From positions 149,577 to 213,576 of the forward strand of contig JNVV01000044.1 in assembly GCA_000733355.1 (NCBI GenBank): a stretch of DNA of 64,000 nucleotides. The letters run 5' to 3'. Shown here piece by piece: positions 49,605 to 61,330 of this stretch. Each line of letters starts with the position of its first letter. Within the stretch, counting starts at the first letter, position 1. Under the pieces are notes generated by a model. The model saw only the letters and a program-made list of their open reading frames with translations. It had not been told where the DNA came from and searched no databases. A program made the position numbers and the translations under genes. Source of the DNA: Falciphora oryzae. Lineage: Eukaryota > Ascomycota > Sordariomycetes > Magnaporthales > Magnaporthaceae.

Positions 49605-52600
49605 CTTGTCGGGGTTTCTCGGGATGGCTGTGATGGCAGTGTAGTGGCTGGGTCGGGAGATGGCCGAGTCTGCTCAACTATCTAGGTAGGTATGTAGGTA
49701 GCCAGCGGAGTCCTCGTCTATTTATCTTGTACCTCCACGTCCGGGGTTAAAAAAAGATCACGATGCGTCCCGGAATTGTCCCACGATATTTAATACTCTG
49801 TGCCATTAAAACACCTTGCGGGGTAATGGAGCGCGACGAGTGTCGGCCTGCCGTGGTTCCATCACTTCGCTTGCCGCACACCTACCTATCCGCGAAAGGG
49901 TCGAGTTATATTTCCCATTTCTCCGGGCCGCACAGGGTATTATATCCGGCTGCCGCAACACCACTACACCGCAACCTTCCCCTCTTCTATCTAGGAAACA
50001 TTCGGGGCGCTAGCACTGGGCATGTTTGGCCGATTGCTCGGAAAATCGGAGCCATGGCGCCGCGTCGGAGAAGCCGGCCTCCGTGCACCCCGAATGCTTC
50101 CCTCGTGCTCATAGAATTAGCGGTGGTGGTCAAGGGGCTGACGGAATTAGTCCGCCAATGGGTCTAGATCGTGGCCGGTGGAGCTACCGAAATTCCGCAC
50201 TGACACATTGGGCGCCCGAGCTGCCGGCTGCTTCTGGGCTAGTCCACGGCGAGTGGGTGACATCATTTAGCCAAAAAGGGCGGGGGTGCGAAGGATTGAT
50301 GGCGCAGGCCAGCTCACATGGCCGCCGTCCAGGGCTGACATGGGGCACACGACAGACGCCACATTGCACACCCGCCCATCCACGCCCATACACCCACCCC
50401 AAGCCCACATGGACAGGCGAGGGAACAGCCAGGTCAAGCTCGGAGCGTAACCTGCTCCGCACGCAAACGAACGGAAGGCCCTTCACCGACGTCCACATCG
50501 CTCAAAGTTGACGACGGGGGCTGCGTCGCCCGCACGAAGCGGTTGGGCTTTTCAGCCCAACGCCAACAGTGGAGCCCCCTGCATGTGGGTTTTGGGGAGA
50601 TCGGCTTTTAGCAGTCAATCGTGCGATTTCGCGTGGGCCGTTGGGGCTACCTAGGTACCTAGTACCTTAGCTGCCGTCTTAGCTGCTTACCTAAAAGTCG
50701 GCAGTGGCCGCAGTTTATTTCGACCACACCATCCGTGCGTCTGGGAATGGGCCCAACACACGGACGAAGCTGCCCACATGGAAGACCTGCAAGCCAGCCC
50801 GCGGTCAGTTGACATGGAGCTGGCTCACAGTTACACGACTGGGACCCCGGCCGTTTGCATTTTGTGGCTGGGAGCGGGCGGCCATTTCGAAAAGAAAAGG
50901 AAAAAAAGTCGGGATGGGGGATCTCAACAAACCGCCGCCCCTTGTCAGATCCAGCCCCTAACCTCCGTCATGGTCCCTGCGGGCGACGTGTCCAGCCGCT
51001 GCACTATCGAATGTGATGCAGCCTTGGGCGGGACGGCTTTCCAGAAGCGGCGGCGTGAGTGAGCGAGTGAGCTGCTTGTTGGCAAGGACGGGGGGGCTGG
51101 GATACCTAAACGGGACAGGTGGGCGGCAGGCCCATGATGGCTGCGCGAGAGGGCGTGCTCGTTGCTCCTGCAAACAGGACTTTGGCACAGAATCAATGTA
51201 GGCGGCGGCATGGCTTGTCCCAGTTGCTCGCTCAGGTTAGGGATAGCGGCCAACATGGATGGGGTCCGGCAAACGCACAGCACTGCGCGTGCTGGGTTGC
51301 CATAGGCCACGACCGCCCCTGGTCGGGTCTGATGCCGGTGGTGGCGGCAGCAGCTCTGTTTGCGCACCCCGGTCCTGTTTGCCCTTGCTGGCTGGCAGAC
51401 ACACCCCATCTCCTGTGCAGCTTGGCACCCCCGCGGGTGGGCCGAAGGATTTAGTGTCTCCGCCAGTTTTTTTTTTCTGGATGTATTCTCCTTCCTCCCT
51501 CTGCCGTTCGCTTGCTGTTGTTGCTTCTCATCTGGCCCATCGCTGCTCCGGAACGGGGCCCGCTGGGTGGCAACTAGCCGGTGCGCAGAGACGGGGGGCT
51601 GAAACAGACAATTTACCATCACGAGGTTGCGGGAACGCGCACTCTTTGCCCTGGCCGCTCAGGCTACCTATTTCGTGATGGGTGAATGTTTGCTGAGCAA
51701 GCGCGGGGCAGGGGCCGCGAACAAACATATAAGATATCACATGCACGCATGCGTTCCGAGAATACAGGCTGGTACCTCCTTGGGTAGGTGGCACTCCCAG
51801 TGTTTCCAAGTATCCTTCTGTGTTGAGCGGTGCCTATCGATAAGTACCTTGTTGATTGCTTCTTTTTCTTTTCTTTCCAAAATATCTCACCGGTTTGTGC
51901 ACCCTTGCCCTCCCCGCCCAATAGGCGCGCCTCATCACTTTGAGGTTACACACACAGCTCCCAGGAGGGCCTGGTCACCTGGGTCAACGGATGGCTTGCT
52001 CCCTGGCCAATCTGGTGACTCAGCCAGCCCTTCAGGTTTGGTCAATCTGCACAACTATGCATTGCTGGACCATGGATCATGTCATGGTTGCGTACACCGC
52101 TCGCAACCTGCATAGAAACATCTCTAGGTACCCGTGGAAGCCCTCTAGGCACTTGTGCATCCAGGAACGATAGACACAAACACTCCCCTTTCCTCACTGG
52201 CAACATTTATCTTTCTTTTGCATGTCCCGCTTTTGGGAAACGGCGCATCAGTAATCCAGGCGCACAGCAGCTCACCGCCCTCTTGCTCATGTCGCCACTC
52301 TGACTGCTTCCAAACGCCAAGAAGTGGCTTGCGGATTTGAAGAATCTGCCCGCCAACAAGGTTCCGTGTGCCTTTTTCCCTCGGGCATCCGCGGCAGGCA
52401 AGCTGTGCGCACGCACGGAAACGAGCTTGGCACCCACGCCACAATCAAGACCCCCTTGCTTAGCAAACAAGCGAACGCAGACCATCATCTCATAGAAAAT
52501 TCACAGTGCGCCATCCTCTTAAGTGCCATCAAGGTGCCAGTGTCCTAAAGAGGAAAAGAGCCCTTGAATTAAAAATAGTGGTTGGTCGAGAGGAAAAAAC

Positions 52601-54690
52601 CGGCAAGCTGGCACCTCAACAGCATTTTATCCCCTTCTTCTCCCTGGCGGATGTGGGAGGCCAGCACATTGACCAAAAAGAAAGAAGCTGAGATTGCAAA
52701 ACAGCAACCCACCCCTGTTCTCTCCTTCAAATGTGCACAACCTCGCGATTTCCATCGACTGTATCCTGAGCAAAACAGCTGTGATTGCCAAAAAGAAACC
52801 GTTTTTATAAATCCCGACTGCGGATTTTTTTTTTTTTTTTTTTTTAAAAAATTTTTGTTTTTGTTTTATTCAGACTCTATTTCCTTTTGTTCGCTGCAGG
52901 TGCCTTCAAGGGAACTGTTCGCAGTCCCAACCCTTTTTTTTTTTTTTTTTTTGGTCAACGTGACCAGACACTCCAGCAGGCCACACCACGAAACTAACCG
53001 ATCCTGGCTAGCGCTTCGCCCTACGGGGGACGTGCCGGTCGTCAGCGGAATTTTTTTTTGATGCCTGCCGGACCCATCCGCCTAGCTTCCTATGCTTGGG
53101 ACCCAGCGCCAGGCCCTGGTTGCTGGCTTGCCATTCGCCGCCCCGGGAAAATATTGCGTGGCAAGCATCACCGTGCAGGACAGCTGGGCTAGCGCCCTGG
53201 CAGGAAGCGGGGCTGGCAGGTGAGTTTAAACGTGCCGAAACTGGCTGACATCAACCGCACAGGCTCAATAATGATATCTCTCCAATTTCTTTTTCTGGTC
53301 ATGGCAAGCACATGCACAGCCGCGCCTGCACCTCCTGCTCCACTAGTCTCGCCGTGGCTGCTTTGATCAAGCGGTACCTTGATCTTTGCTTCTTGGAGGG
53401 CGCAGGTCTAGACGGTCTCCTTGCCAATAGACAGGCCTTGGCCGCCGGCATGCACTGTCCCGTGGGCACTCCTGTCCCGGGCTGAGGTCTGGCGGTGAGG
53501 CGACGAAACTTGAGATGTGATACGGCTCCCGGATCCGGGAGGCCTGAGGGACAGGGACATCCATCACACTGACCAACCTGGCTTGTTTGGCCTGGCTCGG
53601 TTAGCCAAGCTCGTTTTAGCAGGCTCTTTTGGTCTGGCTCGTTTGATCTTGCTCGTTTGGCCAGGATGCTAGAAGCCCGTGTCTCTGGTCTTGCCCGAGC
53701 ACACTGGAGGTTTCTCCCGGCCTTCTCTATCTAACGCGCGCTACGGGCCGCTGTCTGGCTGTTCGTCTGCTGACGCCTAGGTACGGCACTGGACGCTCGG
53801 TAAATGGGGAGATCGGCTCCCGCTTTGGATCTAGCAAACAAATCAGGTTGTTTGACCGGCTACCTTTGGGTGGGCAACCCCTGGCGCCCATCAGGCGAGC
53901 AACTACGATAGGTCTGGCCAGAACCCAGGGACCGCAGCTAACGCAAGGTGTCGGACCTGGCTCTTCCATATCTTCTTCCTTTTTTCCTCCATCCTTCAAA
54001 AAACGACCATATGTGACAGCTCGGTGCCAATGCCCTCGCCCTTGAACCATGCAGCTCTTTGCTCGCCGCCGTCCCCTCGCCTACGCCAATCCCTGTGAAG
54101 CTGAAAATACGAGCCCATCCAAGCCTCTCGTTTCTTTTTACCAATATTCGAAATTTCTGCATGCTCAATTTTCAGTCATGCTTGCCGAGGGCGGATCGTC
54201 GCCAGCGCCCCTGGCCGTCCACCACGAGCTTCGATTCGTCGTGCTTTTACCCACCACGGCGGGGATGGCCAGCGTAGTATTGGCATTGCTGGGCCGCCAT
54301 GCAGCAGTACGGTCCGCCAATCTGGGAGTGTTCATGGGGATGGGCTCTTCCTTTTCGTGCCACATGGTTGACAGGTTGGTGTCCCCACCCTTTCCTCGCA
54401 AGGTATCAAGTGTAGCTCGCCGCTCAGGGATGGCTTCGTGTGGCCATACCATAGCAGAAAAGCTGATAGCTGATAGAACCGGGCTTGTGGCTAGGTGGGT
54501 GGGAAGGATCCTTATTTCTCTTAGCGCAGTGGTGCCTGTAGGACTGCCCGACGCTAGTTGTCTACCTGGCAGGCCCGGATACCAAACTATCAATGGTGGC
54601 TTCACTTCTTTGTTGTGGTTTTCAGTAGGGAGAAGGAACCACCAGCAGACTGCGCTTTCTCGGCATAAAACGCTGTCCATATCTTCTCTG
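49605..54690. other. Long gene-poor stretch (5.1 kb)
   Basis: No reading frame with a domain, signal peptide plus body, or convincing splice structure. Contents: TAGG-type short repeats near 49680-49700, two T-rich homopolymers (52825-52845 and 52934-52952) and the 14-bp minisatellite at 53581-53664. Confidence 0.5.
53581..53664 (+). repeat. 14-bp minisatellite, 6 copies
   Basis: Six exact-length units of 14 bp, consensus GCTCGTTTGGCCTG, differing by substitutions only. Confidence 0.88.
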
Positions 54691-54820
54691 ACCCCGAGTG
54701 AGTAGGGGAAACATCTTCAACTTGCGTCAAGACACAAGACAGCCTCTACGCACTCAGCCTCGAAACTCAGCTCGCCCCTTCGCTGCTACGAAATCCACCT
54801 CTCGGCATTGCAGTAGCACT

Positions 54821-54821
54821 C

Positions 54822-54871
<50 letters not shown>
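54821..54871 (+). repeat. (CAA)17 tract abutting a start codon
   Basis: Seventeen CAA triplets; the last A is the A of the ATG at 54871. In an overlapping upstream frame (ATG 54698) it would encode 17 Gln. CAA-rich leaders are unstructured and can favour translation, but here it may simply be a microsatellite. Confidence 0.9.
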
Positions 54872-54873
<2 letters not shown>

Positions 54874-55594
54874 GAAGTTGGTCTTGCGCTGAGTACCCTG
54901 AAGGGAATCTACGCAGTCTATGTCTTCTGCGACAAGTACCAAAGGGTCGATGCGGAGATTGAGGAATTAAAGACAGAATACAGAAGAACCGACCGGCTGC
55001 TCGAGGCTGTTCGTGCCGGCCGCGTCAACCTGCGCCGCGCAGGCCACCACACTAGCGTATTGGATAGTGTGCTGGTGGGCGAGAACGACGCCTGGTGTGG
55101 GTTGCAAGCATTCGACAATGAGCTTCTTCGCAAGTTGGACGCCAAGGATAGCCGGATGCCCAAGTTGCGGAAGCTTTTGAACAAGGCCCGGTGGGCACGT
55201 GAGAGCACGATGAAGGAACGCAGCCGCGAACTGCTGAAGAGGTCAGTCAACCGCAGCATGATATGCCCCCTGAAAAGAAGCTAGAGCTCCCAGAATTCTC
55301 TGTTCTAACTGCCCTGTTTCTCCCGCGTCTAATTTAACTAACTTTGTGCATCATCCTAGACTGCACCAATCCGCCAACGATCTGGGACACTTGATGACTC
55401 GGATGGAAGTCGTCCAGGCATCAGTGGACACTACACGCGATATCCTGATGCGCGTTACGCCAGCAACACATCCCGAAGACGTTGCGCACGAGCTGTTGCA
55501 GGCCCAGGCCATTGCTGGCTACAACGTCCCGGGTGACTCGGACGAGGCCCTGGCCGGGGAGCTTGGCACCGTCAAACTGGGCTCCTCTGCCTAG
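54871..55594 (+). CDS. Small HeLo/NLR-N-terminal-like helical protein (2 exons, 201 aa)
   Basis: Exons 54871-55241 and 55360-55594. The 118-bp intron has GTCAGT, a CTAAC branch and CCTAG, and the join restores an Arg codon. The product is all-helical: MEVGLALSTLKGIYAVYVFC followed by DKYQRVDAEIEELKTEYRRT. Its opening resembles the amphipathic N-terminal helix plus bundle of HeLo, HeLo-like and SesA-type domains that head fungal NLR and cell-death proteins. No nucleotide-binding or repeat domain follows, so it would be a stand-alone effector-type protein or just a coiled-coil protein. The start is fixed by the ATG at the end of the (CAA)17 tract in good context (A at -3, G at +4). Confidence 0.6.
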
Positions 55595-56007
55595 CGAGCA
55601 TGGCAAGAGATTTCGGCGGTCGTAAGGCAGCGACTAGAGCTTGTCGGATGGGGGAAGTGGGGAGGGGGGATTTAATCATCCAGACCGTCAGCGGATCGAT
55701 TGTTGTTTCGGTTGGGCCAGCCGGGGGGAAAGTTGGAGGACGGAGGGGTGCAGGTGGACAGGCACAATGGCGGCTGTGAGCTGTCCGGCTACCTGACACC
55801 CACCCAAGGTCGATCACCTTGCACAGATTTCATTTGTAATTACCAATAGATGTCGGCTCTCCTTGATTAAAACTGCGCGTCTGGACTTGCATGGCCAACC
55901 TTTGCCAACAGTGGCTCAAATTTGCTGCGAGGGAATACACAGGTCATGGACGAGAGTGAGCGCGAGAAGGAGAGAATAAAATTCAAGCTAAGTTATCCCG
56001 AGCTGAG
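55595..56007. other. Spacer before the TIR element
   Basis: 3' region of the HeLo-like gene; no further feature recognised. Confidence 0.4.
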
Positions 56008-57014
56008 CAAGGGGCTGTTCAATACTATCGTGGTTTTTGGTTTTTTCCATACTATTTTTGCCAACCGCTTGAAAAACCGCTGGTGGATCCGAGACCCCCC
56101 GGCCCAAATCCCGGTAAAACGCCTAGTAAATATAGCTTTTGCCCCGCCAGAAGTACCATTTTGACCAGGCCAACGAGTCGCCTGGATGGAGGCCCTGTAA
56201 GCCACTTGTGGCCTTCAATCAGGGAGGGTCTGGGAAGGTCTAGGAGGGACAAAGCTGGCCGGCCCGCTGTCACGGCACGAAGGGGCCCCTCGGGCCCGTC
56301 ACGTGCCCAGGCCTCAGCACGGGCCTCCAGGCCACAGTAGATAGAGATTTTCTCCAGGCCCCAGGCCTCCGGCCTGGCTTCCTTCTAAATACAAATCTCC
56401 TTTGCCGCCATTTTCTCTAGCCCTGTCACGGCGGCTGGGGCGGCTGCAAAAGGTGGCCAAAAGAGAGATGTATTGGGAGAAATCGAGGCCGGAGGCCTGG
56501 GCGCGTGCCGTGCACTGCTTGGGAGGGGCTTATCTAATCGGCTGCCAGGCCCGTGCGCCTGGGAGACCCCCTCCATGCCGTGACAAGCCCTTACCCGCTG
56601 ATACCCGCGGGTCGCATCCGGTAAGGTGCACCAAATTAATTCGTTTATTTTAACCGCAATTTTTATCCATTTAATATAAAAAATAAACCGTTCAATTCGC
56701 CTTTTTTACTCTATCTAATAAATATTTTTTTTATCGCTTTTAATCGGTACGCGCCGCGCAACGGGCCGAAAATAGCAAAGGTTTTTAACAACTAATACCA
56801 GGGTTTGCTACCATCCCCCGTGGTGGCCCGCTCCTTTGCGACAGATGGACGTTTCGTGTCGCCCCTGGATGGGAATCCACCGACAACCAGGCCCAAATAT
56901 ACATGAACGGACCCCGGGCGTTGTCCCCACGTCGAGAATTAAGCTTAAATCAAGGCAAAAAACCACAAGGGGGGTCAAAAAACCAAAAACCGCATAGTAT
57001 TGAACAGCCCCCAA
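56008..57014. mobile_element. 1001-bp TIR DNA element with 3-bp target duplication (CAA)
   Basis: Left end GGGGCTGTTCAATACTAT (56011-56028) is repeated inverted at 56994-57011 with 18 of 18 matches; the similarity continues into a TTTTTGGTTTTTT block (total about 38 bp imperfect). CAA flanks both sides (56008-56010 and 57012-57014). The 3-bp duplication and G-rich terminus recall PIF/Harbinger, although that superfamily prefers TWA. The interior has a GC-rich palindromic core (around 56330-56380) and an AT-rich part (56640-56740). No transposase frame is present, so it is non-autonomous (MITE-like). A related terminus occurs at 6746-6834. Confidence 0.8.
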
Positions 57015-57347
57015 GGTGCCTCCCGATGGGGGTACCTGGCACAGACTACCTAAATTAACCACCAGACAGAAACGAACAGCATTAAAACACACCACAACTG
57101 AAAAGCACTACGATGGAAACAGAAAGACACCACGACAGGGAAACCCCGCGGCAGGAAGACACCACGACGAGGAGACGCCACGGCGAAAAGACACCACGAC
57201 GGAAACAAAAAGACACCACAAACAAAAACAGACAGGGGCAGAGACCACACACGTCGCCGTGGCACCTCGCGGCGCCACAGCCAAACTCGCCGCAGCCCAA
57301 ACTTGGGGTCGGCCCCAAGGCCGGGTGACCTCGATGTAATTACCTGA

Positions 57348-58505
57348 CTAGGCGGGAACCAGGCGCGCGAGGCCGTTGTAGGCTCTGTTGGCCAAGCGAT
57401 TGCTGTTCTGGCGCTTCATCCGCTCCTCGCGCCTCATTTCTTTGTCAATCCTTCTCTTCTCGGTCTCATTGTCATGGGGCTCCTGCACGACCCTCCAAAA
57501 TAACTCCTCCGTCTTGTCACGTCTCAGCCGTTCCACGCCTGGGATCCGGTTGCGGATGCGCACCCCGAAGCATGTCAGGAGTAGCTGGTCGTTGTTGGGG
57601 GCGTTGGTCTCGGGGCGGCCGCTGGCGGGCCAGAACAGCTCGACCGGCTCGGCTGAGGAGAAGGCGAGGAATGCGAGCTCGGCAGCAAGGAACGTCACAC
57701 TGCGGAGCTTCTCGTCGAGGACCCTGGGCACAGGGCGGTCGCTATCAATCCGAGGGAAGTGGCTCAGGACCTCCTTGATGAGCTTCTCGGTGGCGAGGAC
57801 GTTGTTCATGCGCGGGTCGTCGTCGGCGAAAACGTCCTCTTGGACCCATAGGTGGGGGCGGTCGGTCGTGAAGTGGCAGGTGAGTCCCCGCCAGACGTGC
57901 CGCATCACGCTGGCAAGGTTCTCGTCTCCCATACGGCCGGAGTCGCCGGGCGGCCTGGCAGAGAGGCAGTTGGGGTCCCGGGCCATCATCTTCTGGTACA
58001 TCGACAGAATGTCGGGAGGGAGGAGTGTGATGGCGACGTCTCCCTCGGGGATCATCCTCCGGTGCAGGATGCGAGCGACAAGGTGCTCAGCTGCGTCACG
58101 CCGGCGGTGGCGGTCGTCACCTTGAAGGATAATGTTCCAGTCCTGGTGCGGGCCGGCAACAGCATCAAAGAGCGAGGTGTCCGGCAAGTCGAGCTTGTAG
58201 TTGAATTCGTAGTCGCTGAGAAGGCGGCTGATGGCGCACCAGAAGCTGGTGTGGCGTCTGTCTAGGCCCAGCTCAGGTGGGAAGAGGGGGTGATAGAGTG
58301 AGGCGATTTCGCTCACAGCCAGGGCGGCTCGATCGCGGTGGAGGGGGCTTGCCTCGTCCTCAGGTAAGTCTGTGCCGTACAGCCAATTTATGGTGGCCTC
58401 GTAGTGGTTACGGGTTATGGCAAAGACGACGAAGGTGGCGATGACTGCGGCGAGGATAGCGCAGCCCAGGCTGATGCCAGCAACGACAGGACCAGAAAAC
58501 GACAT
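57348..58505 (-). CDS. Membrane-anchored hypothetical protein, 385 aa
   Basis: Single exon. One N-terminal membrane span (VVAGISLGCAILAAVIATFV) is followed by a large soluble part with no recognised domain. Blocks such as RDRAALAVSEIASLYHPLF, SFWCAISRLLSDYEF and DEKLRSVTFLAAELAFLAFS look well folded. The C-terminus is basic (KRRIDKEMRREERMKRQNSN). GC-rich codon use throughout fits a functional host gene. It is divergent from the Hsp70-like gene, separated by about 0.9 kb. Confidence 0.65.
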   Translation of the reverse strand: MSFSGPVVAGISLGCAILAAVIATFVVFAITRNHYEATINWLYGTDLPEDEASPLHRDRAALAVSEIASLYHPLFPPELGLDRRHTSFWCAISRLLSDYEFNYKLDLPDTSLFDAVAGPHQDWNIILQGDDRHRRRDAAEHLVARILHRRMIPEGDVAITLLPPDILSMYQKMMARDPNCLSARPPGDSGRMGDENLASVMRHVWRGLTCHFTTDRPHLWVQEDVFADDDPRMNNVLATEKLIKEVLSHFPRIDSDRPVPRVLDEKLRSVTFLAAELAFLAFSSAEPVELFWPASGRPETNAPNNDQLLLTCFGVRIRNRIPGVERLRRDKTEELFWRVVQEPHDNETEKRRIDKEMRREERMKRQNSNRLANRAYNGLARLVPA

Positions 58506-59427
58506 GTTGAAGGAAGGGCAGAATGGCTATTACAAGGTGGATGGGGGTCAAAGTGACGGCTTGCACGAAGAGTCGGGGCGGGCTGGCAGCTTTCCCGGTA
58601 GTTTTGGAGGAAGACGAAGGAGAAAGCTGGAGGGCAGAAGGACCAGAGAGACGGGGGCCTGGGCTGGTACTTGGTAAAGGAGAGGGATTTGGAGCAAACA
58701 AACGAGGTTCCGGGCTGGAATGCAAGTTGGTAGAGAATGACGACAAGGTGTTTGAGCTAGTGCTGAATCCTGCCGGATCGGGACTAGTCTAGTGGCTGCG
58801 AATTTTGTTCTTCCTCGACTTGCCTGCCAGCCCAGACTCGTCAAATAGGATATGTGACAGTTCCATCGGCCCCCACGGCTCGGTGCGGGAGTATCAACGA
58901 CCAAGCAAGCCGGAGCCGTAAAACGACACGCTGCACACTGCCTCCCACCGCCCCTGTCCCTTCTGCTCGGTCTTTCCCTTTTCGGTCATTGTTGCTTTTG
59001 CCTGTTCGCGCTATTGCCGGAAACCAAAACTGGCCAAGGGTTGGATCCTGACAGCCGAGGCCAGGCGTGCCTTCGCTCTCTTGGATCCAAGGGCTCCTTT
59101 ACTCTCTCTTGGACCCAAAGGCCCCTTCGCTCGCTTGGATCCAGAGGCGCCCGCCATTCGAGCTCAGCTACCAGCAGGCAACAGTTCTTCTTCGGTTTTT
59201 CCTATCTTCTCCTCGCCCCTTCTCGCCTATATTTACACATCATCCTCTCCCCGTCTCTCGTCATCTGACTCTCTCTCCTTCGCACCACCCCCATCAAGCT
59301 AGCCCACCATCTACATTCCTCTCGCGTATCTTGTCCCCCTTTGCAAGCCTTGCTAGTCTGCCTGACGCCTTTTAGTTTTGATCTTCCATCCATTCCATCC
59401 TTACAAATTACTTCCACCTACACCAAG
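58506..59427. promoter_or_regulatory. Divergent upstream region with 27-bp repeats
   Basis: Between the membrane protein gene (minus) and the Hsp70-like gene (plus). The 27-bp repeats at 59070-59150 are the only distinctive content. Confidence 0.5.
59070..59150 (+). repeat. 27-bp imperfect tandem repeat, 3 copies, upstream of the Hsp70-like gene
   Basis: Three units of exactly 27 bp, each with a TTGGATCCA-like core (TTGGACCCA in the middle copy). They lie 280-360 bp before the start codon, so in the promoter or 5' UTR. Confidence 0.8.
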
Positions 59428-61330
59428 ATGTCTTCGTCCACATCGCAAACACCTGCCAGCAACACGGCCTCGTCGGGCAAACCCGACGCCATCGTCGGCG
59501 TTGATATTGGTAATGGATGTAGGCACACCATCCCCCACACCCACAACGGCCACATTCTTCGTCCTTTTGTGCCGTCCCATCCGCTATTTGGCTATTAGGC
59601 TAACCTGTTTATCTATGGGCAAATTCCAAATATTTAGTTGCTAAAGTGGCGGTGTCCTTCCTCAACTCCGGCGCAGACGATTACACCTATCCGAGATCCG
59701 TCCAGTGGGACGATTGCTACCCGCCCTGTGCACTCCCAGCAGCGGTAGCCTATAAAGACCACAAGACATGGGTCAGACAGATCTTGGAAGAGGTAGAGAA
59801 CGACCAGGCCACCGATACATTTCGGTCCTTCAAGTTCGCCCCCCTGGAGACGGACGGGGCGAAGACGGTCAGGTCTGTCAGGGGCAACTCCAAGAGGGAT
59901 GCCGCGGACATCCTTGAGGTGTTCCTGCAGAAGGTCTTCGAGGGAATCGAAGCCTTCTACGATTACAGCAAAGTCACTGACCGTAAACTGAAGCACCTGC
60001 CCTTCTGGGGGACGGCCGTTGTCGACGTAGAGCTGAGCGTTCCCAGTCGTGTAGGCAAGGACGGACGCGAGAGACTGGTAAAGATTGCTCGAAAGGCAGT
60101 CGGTGCGCAGCAGCGCCATAGAAGACACGTTGTCCATGAGATCAGCCTAACCGAGGCCGAGGCCGTGGGGGTGTGCGTTGTCAACACGCTAGGTCGGCTG
60201 AACCATGTAAGCCCACCTGCCTTTTGTCACTCCATCGCCACGTCACAGTAACTGGCAGATAGGCTAACCCAAACAAACACTTGTGTGCTTACAGATCGGA
60301 AAGACTTGTCTTGTCGTCGACATCGGGTCAGGAACATCTGTAAGCACTCGCAGGCCCCTCCTAGAGCGGTGCTTCGTGCTGCAGGCTGACATTGCTCCCA
60401 ACTTAGGATCTGGCCATGCTGGCGGTGGTGGACGAGAACAAGGGCAAGGGCAAGGGCAAGGGCAAAAGCCAGGCCGGAATCAAATCCGACTTCATGAATC
60501 CCGTGTCGAGCGAGATGGCGGGGGGCTCGCTCGTGGACAAAGCGTTCACCGAGACGCTGGTCCGGTACCTCACCCCTCTTGCCATCCCGTGGGGCCGGGA
60601 CGCCACCCCCGACAGTTCTGCCCGGGGGGTCTGTCGAAGTGACAAGTACTTCACAGCCAAGGCCAGGTACTCACAGAACACCAAAGGGGGGGTGTACCTC
60701 GATATCGCTCTCCCTGGCTTGGAGCCTGGTGCGTCCATCAACGCGGCCATGCAGGGTGGCCTGAGGATAGTCAACAGTCGTCTCCACGTGGACAGGTACG
60801 TACGACGATGATTGAACCCCTCGCCTAGCTGATCACCTAGGCAGTCACTTGGCGCGCCGGCTAACATGACTCTCTCCTGCACCGTGTTCAAGCGACTCTT
60901 CGAGGAACAGCTCGTTGGCAAGGGCCCGGGCAAATACGCGAAAGACAGCATCTTAGCCCAGGCCATCACGATGCGTGACGACCTGTGGGTCCACAACCCA
61001 TCCACGTCGGACGTCTGGAAAGCCTTGATGGCCCGGCAGGGCCACTCCACCGACGTCATCGACTTTATCGTCTTCGCCGGGGGCATGGGAGGCTCGGCGT
61101 ACATCCAGCACCGGGTCAAGGAGGAGCTGACGCTGGAGAACAAGGAGGCGCCCGGTACTGGTGAGGTCAGAAACACGGCCTTGGGCGAGGTGACCCGCGA
61201 CACCGAGTTCGTCCCACACCCAGAGCCACAGCTATGCGTGGCACGCGGCTTGGTGCTGTCGCGGAAGGTGGAGATCATGCCGGGCAGCGGCCGCAGTGTT
61301 CAGGGCATCATCTCCCGCTCCAAGCACTAG
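59428..61330 (+). CDS. Hsp70-like ATPase-domain protein (5 exons, about 511 aa)
   Basis: Exons 59428-59518, 59638-60206, 60295-60339 (45 nt), 60407-60799 and 60893-61330. All introns have GT..AG with CTAAC branches in most. The first donor is set at 59519 rather than 59510 because it yields the phosphate-1 loop VGVDIGNGFAKVAVSF. The second phosphate loop VVDIGSGTSDLAML is split between exons 3 and 4. The adenosine motif VFAGGMGGSAYIQHRVKEEL is in exon 5. These three motifs define the Hsp70/actin nucleotide-binding fold. No substrate-binding domain follows, as in fungal Hsp70-like (HspA12-type) proteins, which are common and uncharacterised. A KGKGKGKGK insert sits after the second phosphate loop. 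The exon 4 donor is ambiguous (60796 or 60800); only the latter keeps phase with exon 5. Confidence 0.75.
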
